DNA of 64,000 nt from CAINEC01 sp046052065 (GTDB taxonomy: Bacteria; Bacteroidota; Bacteroidia; AKYH767-A; OLB10), in contig JBJOND010000003.1 in the NCBI GenBank assembly GCA_046052065.1, positions 5,678-69,677 on the forward strand, in the 5' to 3' direction. Shown one piece after another: positions 32,695 to 44,600 of the stretch. Positions within the stretch are counted from its first letter, which is position 1; every line of letters begins with the position of its first letter. The notes under the pieces were generated by a model. That model was not told the DNA's origin, made no database searches, and saw only the letters and a list, made by a program, of their open reading frames with translations. A program made the translations under genes and the position numbers.

Positions 32695-34068
32695 TTATTT
32701 AGCTGTAGTTATAATCCAATCTTTTAAAGGTTCACAGGCCTGATATTCTTCTGTAATACGAACATAGGTTGAAGCTACTTTTTTATTTTTCCAGGTTTGC
32801 AAGGCTGTGTTTTGCTTTTCGCTTAACGTAAGCTCTTGCAATTTAGGATAGTCATCAGTCAGATTCATTTGATGAGGTTCTGATCTGCTCATTAACTTTA
32901 ATATTCGATATGCTTGCTTACCATCTCGAGTAGTAATTAACGTTGCAGATGATACTTCTCCAACAGCCATTTTATCAATAGCGAAAAGTACATTTGGGTC
33001 AACCTGGTCTGATTCAAATTTGGTTGCACCAGTGGTAGGGTTAATCACATTTCCACCACTCATTTTAGTTTCTGTATCATCAGAAAACTTTTCCGCTGCT
33101 TCGTTAAACGAAAATTTATTTACACGAATTAAATTAGCAATGCTATCTGAAAACAATTGAGCACTTACCAGATCTTCTGCTTGAGTTACTGCTCGCAAAA
33201 GAATATGACGAACATTAATCTTTTCACCTCTGCGTTCTATCAATTGAATGATGTGATAGCCAAACGGTGATTCAATAATTTCAGAAATTTCAATATTGTT
33301 TTTTAATTTAAAAGCCGCTGCACTGAATTCAGGCACAAGGTCGCCCCTGTTAACAAAGCCTAATTCGCCTCCTTGCTTCGCACTTTCAATATCTTGAGAG
33401 TAAAGAACCGCAAGCGTTGAAAAATCTTCTCCGTTTATAATACGATCACGAATGGACCTTAATTTATCCTTTGCCTCTTTTTTTTGCGCTTCACTTACTG
33501 GAACATAATGAATAATTTGAGCATATTCCATTTCAGCATTTACATACGGTAAACTGTCCTTCGGTATTTTATTAAAGAAGGTTTTGACATCAGAAGGCGA
33601 TGAACTAATACCCTTGGTAACTTTACTTTGCATTTGCTGTGCAAGTAACTGCTCTCTGATTAATGGCTTAAATTCTTCTTTCAATTCAGCCACTGATTTA
33701 CCATAGTATTGTTCTAATTTTTCTACAGAGCCAATTTGCTGGATGAAGTAGGAGAGGTTGCTTTCGATTTTTTGATTCACCTGCGAATCATCAACAGTTA
33801 AACTGTCAATATTTGCCTGATGTAATAATAGTTTATTCAACAAAAGCTGGTCTAGAATACGACATTTTAAATTGGCGTCATCAGGATTTCCTTGAGCAAT
33901 CAACTGTGCATACTGTGATTCTACTTCTGACTTCAATACGATATTGTTGCCAACTACCCCCACAATTTGATCAACGATATTTCCAGATGTCTGAGAAAAA
34001 GATTGATTTGAGAAAAGTATAATTAGTAATAGGAATAATTTATTTTTTAGGTAATAAAATCTCGACAT
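32695..34068 (-). CDS. SurA-like periplasmic peptidyl-prolyl isomerase/chaperone
   Basis: A 457-aa exported protein with a signal peptide (up to about residue 26, NQSFSQ). The SurA N-terminal chaperone domain begins at IVDQIVGVVGNNIVLKSEVE. Two parvulin domains follow; clear signatures are SQDIESAKQGGELGFVNRG, FGYHIIQLIERRGEKINVRHIL and FSDDTETKMSGG. It is expected to escort outer-membrane barrels or secreted proteins. Its start overlaps the upstream lipoprotein gene by 29 bases, suggesting coupled translation. Confidence 0.9.
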   Translation of the reverse strand: MSRFYYLKNKLFLLLIILFSNQSFSQTSGNIVDQIVGVVGNNIVLKSEVESQYAQLIAQGNPDDANLKCRILDQLLLNKLLLHQANIDSLTVDDSQVNQKIESNLSYFIQQIGSVEKLEQYYGKSVAELKEEFKPLIREQLLAQQMQSKVTKGISSSPSDVKTFFNKIPKDSLPYVNAEMEYAQIIHYVPVSEAQKKEAKDKLRSIRDRIINGEDFSTLAVLYSQDIESAKQGGELGFVNRGDLVPEFSAAAFKLKNNIEISEIIESPFGYHIIQLIERRGEKINVRHILLRAVTQAEDLVSAQLFSDSIANLIRVNKFSFNEAAEKFSDDTETKMSGGNVINPTTGATKFESDQVDPNVLFAIDKMAVGEVSSATLITTRDGKQAYRILKLMSRSEPHQMNLTDDYPKLQELTLSEKQNTALQTWKNKKVASTYVRITEEYQACEPLKDWIITTAK

Positions 34069-34939
34069 CTTTTTCTTTTATTGCAGTGTTGTAAGCGTCT
34101 TTTTCCATTTTAGCAATAAGGTCTAGTTTACGCTTGTTGATAATCAAATTTCGTATGTTGTCAGTTTCAAAATTCAATGGTGATAAACTCTCTTTAATTT
34201 TGAATCCCTTAATATTAATGAAATAAATTGAAGTAGAATCGGTCACTTCAATAAATCGGTTGTTTTTTAAATATTGCTCCTTATCATAGGCGCTAATAGG
34301 GGCCTTCTTTAGTAAGTCATCAAATAGCAACCATTCGTTTTCATTGAAATAATAATCGGTTGCATATTGATAACAGTAATCTTGTAATAGTTGCTTTTCT
34401 TTTTCTTTTTCTGATTTATACAACACACGTAAGCGATCAATCTTTGGAGCATTTTGAGGCACTCTTACGAAAATACACTTTACGATATTGTCTCTTAATT
34501 GAAAGTTTTCTGGATGTTCGCTGTAGTATTTTTCAATTTCTTCTGATGAAATAGTTGTATCAAGTTTTTCTCTAATGTATTCTCGCTCGTAAGCATAGGC
34601 CATAAGTGAATTACGGTATTCTTCTAGTTGTTCATCTACATTTTTTAATTCTTCATCCAGATTATCTTCAGCGAGTTTTAAGATTACTTGTTTTTGAAGC
34701 CAGTTTTGAATGTAGCTTTGAAGAATTGTAATACTATCTTTTTTTGATGTGCCTGCAGGAATACTTTTCTTAACATCTTCCAGATAAAGCTCCTTATCGT
34801 AAGCCTTTGCAATGATAGTTTTATCTGATGTTGCCTTTTTATCTTTGTTACATGCAACTGAAAAAAACAAACCGATCACTCCGCAAACAACAACAAGGTT
34901 ATTCAGAAAGCGATCGGTATATTTTATTTTAAATGTCAT
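34040..34939 (-). CDS. SurA N-terminal-like lipoprotein without parvulin domain
   Basis: A 299-aa lipoprotein (signal followed by FSVAC, Cys about residue 30). The body resembles the chaperone module of SurA/PpiC proteins: a helical first half (ILQSYIQNWLQKQVILKLAE, then DEELKNVDEQLEEYRNSL) and a YYSEHPENFQ segment. I do not see the parvulin motifs (GGDLG, FGYHII) that its two neighbours contain. It is probably a non-enzymatic chaperone or subunit of the same system. It overlaps surA-like by 29 bases and abuts the upstream PpiC gene by one base. Confidence 0.72.
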   Translation of the reverse strand: MTFKIKYTDRFLNNLVVVCGVIGLFFSVACNKDKKATSDKTIIAKAYDKELYLEDVKKSIPAGTSKKDSITILQSYIQNWLQKQVILKLAEDNLDEELKNVDEQLEEYRNSLMAYAYEREYIREKLDTTISSEEIEKYYSEHPENFQLRDNIVKCIFVRVPQNAPKIDRLRVLYKSEKEKEKQLLQDYCYQYATDYYFNENEWLLFDDLLKKAPISAYDKEQYLKNNRFIEVTDSTSIYFINIKGFKIKESLSPLNFETDNIRNLIINKRKLDLIAKMEKDAYNTAIKEKDVEILLPKK

Positions 34940-37002
34940 TATTTAGTCCAGATCGTTTGAAGGATTTCCTGGTTGATTTTTACAGGATATTTCGTTTTTA
35001 ATTCATCTACCCATTCTTTTTCAAGTGAAGTCTGATAATCCGAAGTCACTAATCCTTTTGCTTCGTTCAACGATTTTGGCATTGGAGGTAAAACTTTTAA
35101 ATCAACCACATACCAATTGTTAGAAATAGTTATCGGGTTACTAATTCCTTGAACCCAATTTGTTTTTTCAATTAAATCACTTTCGTTGTGTGAGTATTTT
35201 GCTTCTTTCTTAGTGATTGCATTTGGAGTCTTTTTGTTGATGGCTGCCATAATATCATCCATCGACTTTTTACCTTTTACTAATTGCTTTCTGAAATCAG
35301 CAGCGGTTGTTTCGTTGTTACATTGGAAAATAGTTGCATTGCAACGCTCTCCCCACATATAATTATTTTGTGTAGATTCATGAAACTCCTGTAATCCGAT
35401 AGTGTCTTTTACAGCTTTCGTCCAAACCATTTTGTCTGTTAAATCAAACAATAAGATACCATCTCTGTATTCTTTCATTAGGTTTTTAAAGTCAACATAT
35501 TTGTTATCTAAACGTGCCTCTTCAAATGCTAATACTTCTTCTTGCAACCATTGGTCGTACATGCTATATCCTATAGACTGTGGATTGCTACTAGCTCGTT
35601 TTGTTTGATGCGTAGAAATATATTTAGCAAAATCTTGAACCGAATAATTTTTAACCGTACCTGTTGAGTCGCTTAGCGAGAACAAATTGCCATTAAAGTT
35701 ATCTGCTTTTTTCAAATCCCATTCTCCGTTTGTTAATGAGGTGTCAAGTGTATTGATAAAAGCATCTTTCGATTTAGCTACTTCTTTAAAACGATATTCC
35801 ATTTTAATTTTATTCACCATACTCATACGACTTGTTTCATTTCTACTGTCACGCATAATCATCTGACGTAGCTCTCCTTTTTTCTCATCAAAGCTTGGCA
35901 TGCCTCGTTTTTCTAAACGCTTTATGATATGCCATCCGTAAGTAGTCTTAACTATATTAGAAATCTCGCCATCCTTTTGCATTGCAAATGCCACCTTTTC
36001 AAATTCAGGAACCATTCTTCCTGTTCCAAACCAAGGTAACTCGCCTCCTTTCTTTGCAGAAGCTTTGTCTTCACTATATTTTGTTACAACTGAATCCCAA
36101 GGCATCCCAGTTTTTAACATAGATTGTGCTTCTTTAATTTTTGATTCAGCTATTTTGATGATTGAATCATTCGCATCCTTAGGCATTCTCACCATTAAGT
36201 GCGCAACATGAATTTCTCCTTGAGCGGCGCGCATGTCCATTGTTTTAATGATGTGATAACCAAAACGGGTTCTTACTGGTAAAGTAACCTGGCCAATTTT
36301 GTTGTTGTATGCTGCAGTTTCAAACGGATAAACCATTTGCATTCCTGTGAAATAGCCTAAGTCACCGCCGTTATCTTTTGCTGAGGGATCTTCGCTTGAG
36401 TCACGAGCAACTTTTGCAAAGTCAGCACCTTTTAAAATCATATCGCGAATTTTCATTGCACGATTATAGGCTAGAACTGTATCCTTTGGAAGTGCTTCAT
36501 TGCCACACTTAATCAAAATATGACTAGCACGTACATCATTTTTCAAACGGTTGTAAGCTTCCTGAATTAATTGCTCACTTACATTTTTATCTGTTAGATA
36601 AGGTTGTGCTAATTGTTTTCTGTAACCAGCTAATTCTGTTTTAAATGTTTCGCTAGTATCCATTTTTAAGGCTTCTGCTTCCTTAACTTTCAATTTATAA
36701 TTGATATATAAATCTAAGTAATCACGTACTGATTTTTCAGTAAATACTGTGTCTTTATTGTTCTTCTTGAAAACACGTTCAAATTCCGAACGAGGTACTT
36801 GTTCTTCGCCAACACTTAACAAAATTGGGTCGATAACAGGTTTTGGAGCAACAACAGGTGCCGCCTGGTTTCCAGCCTTTGCTGCAGGCTTTGCTGATGG
36901 CGCAGATTTCAATCCTTTTGATTCAGAATTTACTTGAGCAAACGAGCAGGTACTTGCAAACAAAGAGATTAAAATTACTGGTAATACAAACGCTTTTTTC
37001 AT
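34939..37002 (-). CDS. Double-parvulin peptidyl-prolyl isomerase (PpiC/SurA type)
   Basis: A 687-aa exported protein with a signal peptide (MKKAFVLPVILISLFASTCSFA) and an Ala/Pro/Lys-rich linker, then a chaperone-like helical region. There are two parvulin domains: the first with SEDPSAKDNGGDLGYFTG and RFGYHIIKTMDMR (about residues 150-260), the second with SEDKASAKKGGELPWFGTG and TYGWHIIKRLEKRG (about 260-370). The C-terminal 300 residues have no family that I recognise. It is the first gene of the chaperone set (ppiC, lipoprotein, surA-like, moxR). Confidence 0.88.
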   Translation of the reverse strand: MKKAFVLPVILISLFASTCSFAQVNSESKGLKSAPSAKPAAKAGNQAAPVVAPKPVIDPILLSVGEEQVPRSEFERVFKKNNKDTVFTEKSVRDYLDLYINYKLKVKEAEALKMDTSETFKTELAGYRKQLAQPYLTDKNVSEQLIQEAYNRLKNDVRASHILIKCGNEALPKDTVLAYNRAMKIRDMILKGADFAKVARDSSEDPSAKDNGGDLGYFTGMQMVYPFETAAYNNKIGQVTLPVRTRFGYHIIKTMDMRAAQGEIHVAHLMVRMPKDANDSIIKIAESKIKEAQSMLKTGMPWDSVVTKYSEDKASAKKGGELPWFGTGRMVPEFEKVAFAMQKDGEISNIVKTTYGWHIIKRLEKRGMPSFDEKKGELRQMIMRDSRNETSRMSMVNKIKMEYRFKEVAKSKDAFINTLDTSLTNGEWDLKKADNFNGNLFSLSDSTGTVKNYSVQDFAKYISTHQTKRASSNPQSIGYSMYDQWLQEEVLAFEEARLDNKYVDFKNLMKEYRDGILLFDLTDKMVWTKAVKDTIGLQEFHESTQNNYMWGERCNATIFQCNNETTAADFRKQLVKGKKSMDDIMAAINKKTPNAITKKEAKYSHNESDLIEKTNWVQGISNPITISNNWYVVDLKVLPPMPKSLNEAKGLVTSDYQTSLEKEWVDELKTKYPVKINQEILQTIWTK

Positions 37003-37031
37003 TCTATTAAATTATTAATTTTAAGAGTGGA

Positions 37032-37039
37032 CAAATGTA
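37032..37039 (-). promoter_or_regulatory. Candidate -7 element of the chaperone operon
   Basis: Exact TACATTTG on the minus strand, 29 bases upstream of the ATG at 37002. No well-spaced TTG is visible. Confidence 0.38.
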
Positions 37040-37134
37040 ATCAAGTATTGCCTTTAGCAGACATGATTAGCATTTTATTTTATGAAATTAGAGTGAAAAA
37101 CAATCACTCCTGTTAATCAAATGTTAAACGGATT

Positions 37135-38604
37135 TTAGCGACTATAATTAGGTGCTTCACGAATGATAGATACGTCGTGAGGATGACTTTCTTTAATACC
37201 ACTAGAGGTGATTTTAATAAACTGCGCTGATTGCAAATCTTTGATTCCCTTAGCACCGCAATAACCCATCGAAGCTTTTAACCCTCCAACAAGCTGATAA
37301 ACCTCTTCACCAACTGTTCCTTTGTAGGGTACACGACCAACAATTCCCTCAGGAACCAGCTTCTTAATATCATCTTCTGCATCCTGAAAATAGCGATCCT
37401 TGCTACCTTGTTTCATCGCTTCAATGGATCCCATTCCACGATAAACCTTGAACTTTCTTCCCTCGTAAATCATCGTTTCTCCCGGTGATTCTTCTGTTCC
37501 CGCTAAAAGAGAACCTACCATAACTGTTGATGCACCTGCAGCCAATGCCTTTGGAACATCGCCTGTAAAACGAATTCCTCCATCAGCAATTACGGGTACT
37601 CCTGTGTTTTTTAAAGCTGTTGCTACTTCCAATACAGCCCATAATTGAGGTACGCCAACGCCTGCAATAACACGAGTGGTACATATAGAACCAGGACCAA
37701 TTCCTACTTTAACGGCATCAGCTCCTGCCTTAACTAAGGCTCTTGCAGCATCAGCTGTAGCTATATTTCCAACTACGCATTGTAATTCTGGGTAGGTCTT
37801 TTTTACTTTCTTCAATGTTTCTATTACACCCTTCGAATGTCCATGTGCCGTATCAATTACGATGGCATCAACTCCTGCCTCTTTTAAGGCTTTTACGCGA
37901 TCAAGTGTATCGGCAGTAACACCAACAGCAGCGGCAACACGTAATCGTCCAAATTCATCTTTGCATGAGTTTGGTCGCGATTTAAACTTGATAATATCTT
38001 TATAAGTAATCAATCCAATTAACTTACCCGTTTTATCAACAACGGGTAGTTTTTCAATTTTATGTTCTTGTAAAATCAACTCTGCTTTTTGAAGTGAAGT
38101 AACTCCCTTCGCTACAATTAAATTTTCTGAAGTCATCACTTGACTTACTCTCTTTTTTGCATCTTTTTCAAAACGCAAATCGCGGTTAGTTAAAATACCA
38201 ACTAATTTATTTTGCTTGTTGATGATAGGAATACCGCCAATTTTATTCTCACGCATTATTTTTAATGCATCGCCAATAGTCGCATTTTCTTCTAAGGTAA
38301 CAGGATCCTGAATCATTCCACTTTCACTTCGCTTTACTTTTCGGACTTCGGCCGCCTGTTGTTCAATACTCATGTTTTTATGTAACACGCCAATACCGCC
38401 CTCTTGAGCCATTGCAATTGCCATTGCAGACTCTGTAACAGTATCCATTGCTGCAGAGATAATTGGAATGTTAATCGGAATTTTACGAGTAAAAAGACTA
38501 GTAGTGTTTGTGTCTCTCGGCATAATTTCCGAGTAGGCTGGAACTAATAAAACATCGTCGTAGGTGAGGCCTTCGCCAATAAATTTAGGGGTGTTCTTTT
38601 TCAT
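37135..38604 (-). CDS. guaB: IMP dehydrogenase
   Basis: NAD-dependent oxidation of IMP to XMP, the first committed step of GMP synthesis; 489 aa. The frame could begin ten codons earlier, but the ATG at 38604 (MKKNTPKFIGEGLTYDDVLL) matches the family start. Two CBS domains occupy about residues 95-215. The catalytic Cys is in GIGPGSICTTRVIAGVG and the flap ends with MGYCGAKGIKDL. All expected motifs are intact. Monocistronic. Confidence 0.96.
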   Translation of the reverse strand: MKKNTPKFIGEGLTYDDVLLVPAYSEIMPRDTNTTSLFTRKIPINIPIISAAMDTVTESAMAIAMAQEGGIGVLHKNMSIEQQAAEVRKVKRSESGMIQDPVTLEENATIGDALKIMRENKIGGIPIINKQNKLVGILTNRDLRFEKDAKKRVSQVMTSENLIVAKGVTSLQKAELILQEHKIEKLPVVDKTGKLIGLITYKDIIKFKSRPNSCKDEFGRLRVAAAVGVTADTLDRVKALKEAGVDAIVIDTAHGHSKGVIETLKKVKKTYPELQCVVGNIATADAARALVKAGADAVKVGIGPGSICTTRVIAGVGVPQLWAVLEVATALKNTGVPVIADGGIRFTGDVPKALAAGASTVMVGSLLAGTEESPGETMIYEGRKFKVYRGMGSIEAMKQGSKDRYFQDAEDDIKKLVPEGIVGRVPYKGTVGEEVYQLVGGLKASMGYCGAKGIKDLQSAQFIKITSSGIKESHPHDVSIIREAPNYSR

Positions 38605-38631
38605 AAAGAATTGAAAGTGTTTATTGGCGAG

Positions 38632-38639
38632 CAAAGATA
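38632..38639 (-). promoter_or_regulatory. Candidate -7 element of guaB
   Basis: Exact TATCTTTG on the minus strand, 27 bases upstream of the ATG. The upstream region is the giant gene's terminator hairpin, and no clear TTG element is seen. Confidence 0.35.
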
Positions 38640-38641
38640 AT

Positions 38642-38672
38642 AAAAAAAGGTCACCTGGGGAGGTGACCTTTT
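38642..38672. terminator. Terminator of the giant secreted-protein gene
   Basis: A perfect 12-bp stem (38645-38656 with 38661-38672), GGGG loop, with seven A on the left, giving a T tract on the minus strand just after the stop at 38691. Confidence 0.88.
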
Positions 38673-38690
38673 ACACGCATTGACCGGAAA

Positions 38691-41600
38691 TTACCGTAAC
38701 AGTGTTACGGACCCGTTCTTTTCGATCTCCTGACCGCTCGTTCCGAAAATACGAACGTTGTACACATAAGTGCCTTCAGGAGCGAGCGTTCCATCGAACG
38801 TCCCGTCCCAACCCTCTTCAGGGTTATTGGTCTCGAATACTTTCTGTCCCCATCGATTAAACACGATGAAGAAATAATTTTTAGCATCTACATAAATGAA
38901 GCTTGGCTTGAATATCCCATTTTTTCCACCAGGAGTAAACCCTGAAGGAACATATACTTTAGGTTCTTGTATTAAGCAAATCTCATTCGATGAGCTCGTA
39001 TCTGTGAATCCATAAATATTTCCGCCACCTTCATAAGCTTCTACACGGTAACAGAAGCGTCCTGTTGTTTGGAATATAGAAGAGACATCATCAATATAAG
39101 CTTGCTGACCAAATGGTAAGATTGCAGCAGGAACTAGTTGCCATGTATCGTCAATTTTTCTGAATAAGGAATAATTGCTTACACCACCTAACCATTCTTC
39201 GTAATCGTTATACTTGAGACTGTTTGTTAGATTTTTTTCAGCTAAACCGCTAAGTAATATAGTTCTTCCTAGATTACTAATTAATACTTCGTTTCCGCAT
39301 GAGTCCACAGTAACTATTCTATAGTAATAACTATACTGATTAGTTCTTGCTGTGAAGTCAGAGAATGTTAAATCAGGTAAACCAGAATAAGTTTGAACTG
39401 CTACGGTTGAGAATGGACCTGTTTTTTCAAAAGCACGCTGTAGTTTATACTTGCTGACATCAGGTTGTTTTAATGTATCCACATAAGCAGTTACAATTAC
39501 TCTGCGTAAATCGATTACCGTTGCTTTACGCAAATAACCAAATGTAGGTAACACCAATAAATTAGCAGTATCACTTGCTTGCGTTGATATAGCTGTTTTA
39601 GTATTGTCATTTCCAACAACCTGTATATAGTAATTATAAATAGAACCGTTGGTCAATGTATTATGGCTGTAAGTTATATTCGTTGCAGGTACACTTGCCA
39701 ACAATGTTATTGGACCTCCATTTTCACTCACAAACACATTATATCCAGCAACACCTCCAGGCATATTAATAAACGGATTCCATTGTAGGTCGATAGCATA
39801 CTTACATACATCTAACTTAGCTTTCAAGAACATCGTATTTTGAGAAAGTCCAATACTACTGCGATTACCACAACTGTCGTAAGCAGCAATGCTGTAAAGC
39901 TGCGATCCATTCTGAACAGCAGGATCAACGAATGAGAAGCTTGTACTATTGGCACCTGTTACAGCCCCAATTGAATCCCAACTAGCTCCATTGAAGTTAT
40001 AGATGATATAACCTTCTACATCACCTGATGTACTAGGAATCCAACTAATATTAACATTTGTTCCAGTCGGCGTACTTAAACTAACGGTATCCATTACCGA
40101 AACATTTGGTTTGGTAATATCTTTAAATAAATCACCATCAATTGATGAGTTAGAAATACATCCGGATTGATCTCCTGTACTCACATAATAGTTAATGATT
40201 GCAGAGCATACATTGATAGTATCTGACCAATCATAGTCAGGTGCAGTAGTAGTTCCAATTTTAGACCATGTACCTGTAGGATATTCTTTGTAAACATCAT
40301 AGGTTAAAGTGGCGGTTGCCAATTCAGGATCATGTAAAGGATTCCAGCGAATAAATGCAACACCGTTGTTGTTAATCACATTCACTCGAATCGTTCTAAG
40401 TGTATCGGTTACAGGTGATGTTTCACCACCACATGCTGTTTGGGTGGTGATATAGTAGTAAATGCTGTTGTTTTGAGCATTCGCACCAATATGGGTGTAG
40501 CTAAGAGTATTGTAATTGTTTACTGTTTGAATTTTTGCAAATGGTCCGTTAGGATTTGCAGAGGAGTAAATCTGATAATTTCCAAATCGCATTCCTGTAT
40601 CAACAGGAGCAATCCATGTTAAAGTAACATCTCCATTTGGTAAAACAGACGCACATCTTAATTCAGGTGATGTTGGTATTGTATGATCGACAAATGTTTC
40701 ACCATCATAGTTCGACATAGAAATACAAAATGTATCTTCTAAACTTACTCTATAATTTACGGAATCGATACATAATGTTAATGGCTCAGTAAATGTTGTT
40801 GCTGTTACATTGCCAGCAACAGTCCAATTACCACTTCCCGCAGGTTGTTCTCTTTCTACTGTATAAGTATTGCTTGTATTTGGCAATAATGGAGTAGATG
40901 GAGCATTCCAATTTAAGTTAGCTGTTGTAGTATTTGCGCCTGTTACTTTTAGATAAATTGAACTGATTGTATTTCCTAAGGTGCCATTGTCAACCTGTCC
41001 AGAACATCCTGACTTTGTTACTAAGTAATAACTCACCGATCCATTGTAGCCATTCGCTGTATTATCGGTGTAAGTTACAGCAGAATTATTTTGAACAGAG
41101 TCAATCAAAGTGAATCCAGTACCTGTATTTCTGTAGATATTAAATTGATTGAAATTAACCCAAGATCCTGATAAAACCCCTTTCCATGTCAACTGTATTT
41201 GGCCGCCCGGAGAAATCACACTTGCGCAATGTAATTCTGGGTTGCCAATAATATTTCCTATGTAAGTAAATAAGTTCGTGTCAATATTTGATGTCGATAT
41301 ACAGCCACTATTATCAGCTATTTTAATCTGATAATGTATAGTTGTGTCGCAATTGTTGATTGGCTGACTATAAACTAACCTATTGGTATCACCATAAAGC
41401 TGTAAGTTGCCAGTGGTATTGTAAGATGACCACACATCATATTGACCTGTAGTTGTTGTACCAGGAATTGGATTCGCTAATGCCGTCCAATTTAAATTAG
41501 CAGTTCCTAATGCAGGAGTTGTAGATAGATAAATTGAACTTAATGTTTGTGAATTTGATGCGCTGTTAATCTGTCCACTACAGCCAGATTGCGTAAGCAT

Positions 41601-44600
41601 GTAGTAGCTATACGATTGGTTATTTCCATTTGCAGTAGCATCTAAATAGGTTGTAGCAGCAAAGTTGGATACAGAATCTAATTTCGTAAATCCAGCCCCG
41701 TTATCTCTCCATATTTCAAACTCATTGAAGTTGATACTTGAACCAGTAGGAGGGATAAAACTAAGTTGTATTTGTCCATTAGATTGAACGCTAACACAAC
41801 GTAAGTCAGGATTGTTAATCACATTACCTAAGTAAGTGTATAAGTTAGCATCAATATTAGATGTTGATATACAACCACTATTGTCCGCAAGTTTAATTTG
41901 ATGACTAAGAGTTGTATCGCAATTGTTAATTGGCTGACTATAGACTAATCTATTGGTATCTCCATAAAACTGCAAGTTTCCTGTAGCATTATAAGATGAC
42001 CAAATATCATACTGTCCTGTCGTTGAAGTTGCAGGAATCGGATTTGCTAATGCTGTCCAACTTAGGTTCGCTGTCCCTAATGCCGGTGTGGCTGTTAAGT
42101 AAATTGAACTTAATGTTTGTGAATTTGATGCGCTGTTAATCTGTCCACTACAACCAGATTGCGTAAGCATGTAATAGCTATACGATTGGTTGTTTCCATT
42201 TGCAGTAGCATCTAGATATGTAGTAGCAGCAAAGTTGGATACAGAATCTAATTTCGTAAATCCAGCACCGTTATCTCTCCAAATTTCAAACTCATTGAAG
42301 TTGATGCTTGAACCAGTAGGAGGGATAAAACTTAATTGTATTTGCCCATTAGGTTGAACGCTAACACATCGTAAGTCAGGATTGTTAATTACATTACCTA
42401 AGTAAGTATATAGGTTAGCATCTATATTAGATGTTGAAATACAACCGCTGTTATCTGCTAATTTAATTTGATGACTAAGTGTTGTGTCGCAATTTACTAT
42501 TGGCTGACTATAAACTAATCTATTGGTATCTCCATAAAACTGTAAGTTTCCTGTAGCATTATAAGATGACCAAACATCATATTGCCCTGTCGTTGAAGTT
42601 GCAGGAATCGGATTCGCTAATGCTGTCCAGCTTAGGTTCGCTGTTCCTAATGCAGGCGTAGCTGTTAAGTAAATTGAACTTAATGTTTGCGAATTTGATG
42701 TACTGTTAATCTGTCCACTACAACCAGATTGCGTAAGCATGTAATAGCTATACGATTGGTTATTTCCATTTGCAGAAGCATCTAAATAGGTAGTAGCTGC
42801 AAAGTTGGATACAGAATCTAATTTCGTAAATCCAGCACCGTTATCTCTCCATATTTCAAATTCATTAAAATTGGTATTAGAACCAGCAGGAGGAATAAAG
42901 CTTAATTGTATTTGTCCATTTGATTGAACGCTAACGCATCGTAAGTCAGGGTTTGCTATGATATTTCCTATATAAGTATATAAGTTAGTATCTATATTGG
43001 ATGTAGATATGCAACCACTGTTGTCGGCTAATTTAATTTGATGACGGAGTGTTGTATCGCAATTGTTGATTGGCTGACTATAAACTAATCTATTGGTATC
43101 TCCATAAAACTGTAAGTTTCCTGTAGCATTGTAAGATGACCATACATCATATTGTCCTGTAGTTGACGATGCAGGAATTGGATTCGCTAATGCTGTCCAA
43201 CTTAAGTTCGATGTTCCTAATGCCGGTGTGGCTGTTAAGTAAATTGAGCTTAATGTTTGAGAATTTGATGTGCTGTTGACCTGTCCCGTACAACCAGATT
43301 GTGATAATAAATAATAGCTGTAAGATTGACTATTACCATTTGCCGTAATATCCAAATAAGTGGTAGAAGCAAAGTTCGATACAGAATCTAATTTCGTAAA
43401 TCCAGTTCCGTTATCTCTCCATATTTCAAACTCATTAAAATTAGCACTTGATCCAGCTGGAGGAATAAAGCTTAATTGTATTTGTCCATTTGCTTGAACA
43501 CTAACACAACGCAAGTCAGGGTTTACAACTACATTTCCTAAATAGGTGAAAACACCATTTGCAGCCGACGATACAGATGTACATGGTGCATTGTCAGCAA
43601 TTTCAATGGTATACTCGTAAGGTACGTTACATGTTGTGATATTATCGATGTAGTTAAGGTTACTGGTTGTTCCAATTTGAGCATAAGCCCCAACTCCAGT
43701 TGTTCTTCTTTTAACGATATAAGTTCCGCTTGATGATGCTAACAATGGATTGCTCATCGCATTCCAGTTCAATGTTGCACTTCCAAGAGTTGCGTTGCTA
43801 ACGGATAAATAAATGGAGGCTAATGTATCTCCTGTACTTCCGTTATCTGCTAAACCAGAACATCCCGAAAGGGTTTTCAAATAGTAATATTTAGAACCTA
43901 CATTAGCATTAGCACCAACATGTAACCATGAAGTAGTTGCATAACTGTTTACAGTTCCAACTAGCGTATATGGTCCAGCTAAAGCAGCTGCAGAATAGAT
44001 TTGATATTTCGAGAAGAAATTATCTGGGTCAGATGGTGCTACCCATGTCAGCTGTACATCACCGTTAAGTTGTACTGCTAAACATCGAAGTGAAGGATTA
44101 TCAAGAATATCACCTACCGATGTAAATTGGTTAGCAGAATCTGAGGAGGTAGATATGCATCCTGATGCATCTGCAATTTCCACTTTGTATTGAATGGTGG
44201 TATCACATAGGGTTATTGTATCTCTGAAAGTAAGCGCCGCGGTTGTACCTCGTAATACCCAAGGCAAGCTAGGCACCACTCTTCTGTATACTTTATATTG
44301 TCCACTACTTGTAGCAGGTAACGGAACTCGAAGTGCGTTCCACGATAAATCAGCAAAGCCGACAGTTGCATTGTTCAAGATTAACTTAATTGATGATAAA
44401 CTATCTGATGTAGTAGGTGAGTCGAACGTAGTAGTAACATCGCATCCAGCTTTAGTTCTTATGTAATAAAAATGTGGCTGTGCATTTCCTTGCGCACCTA
44501 CGTGGGTAAAGGTGTTTGCACCGTAATTGGTAACGGTTCCTATTTGAGTATAAGGACCTGCTTTGGCAAGTGAATGATAAATTTTATACTCCGCAAATGC

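Noticed and set aside
41244..43523. CRISPR-like or non-coding repeat array
   Set aside because: The repeats are 570 bp, in frame, protein-coding and contiguous without spacers.
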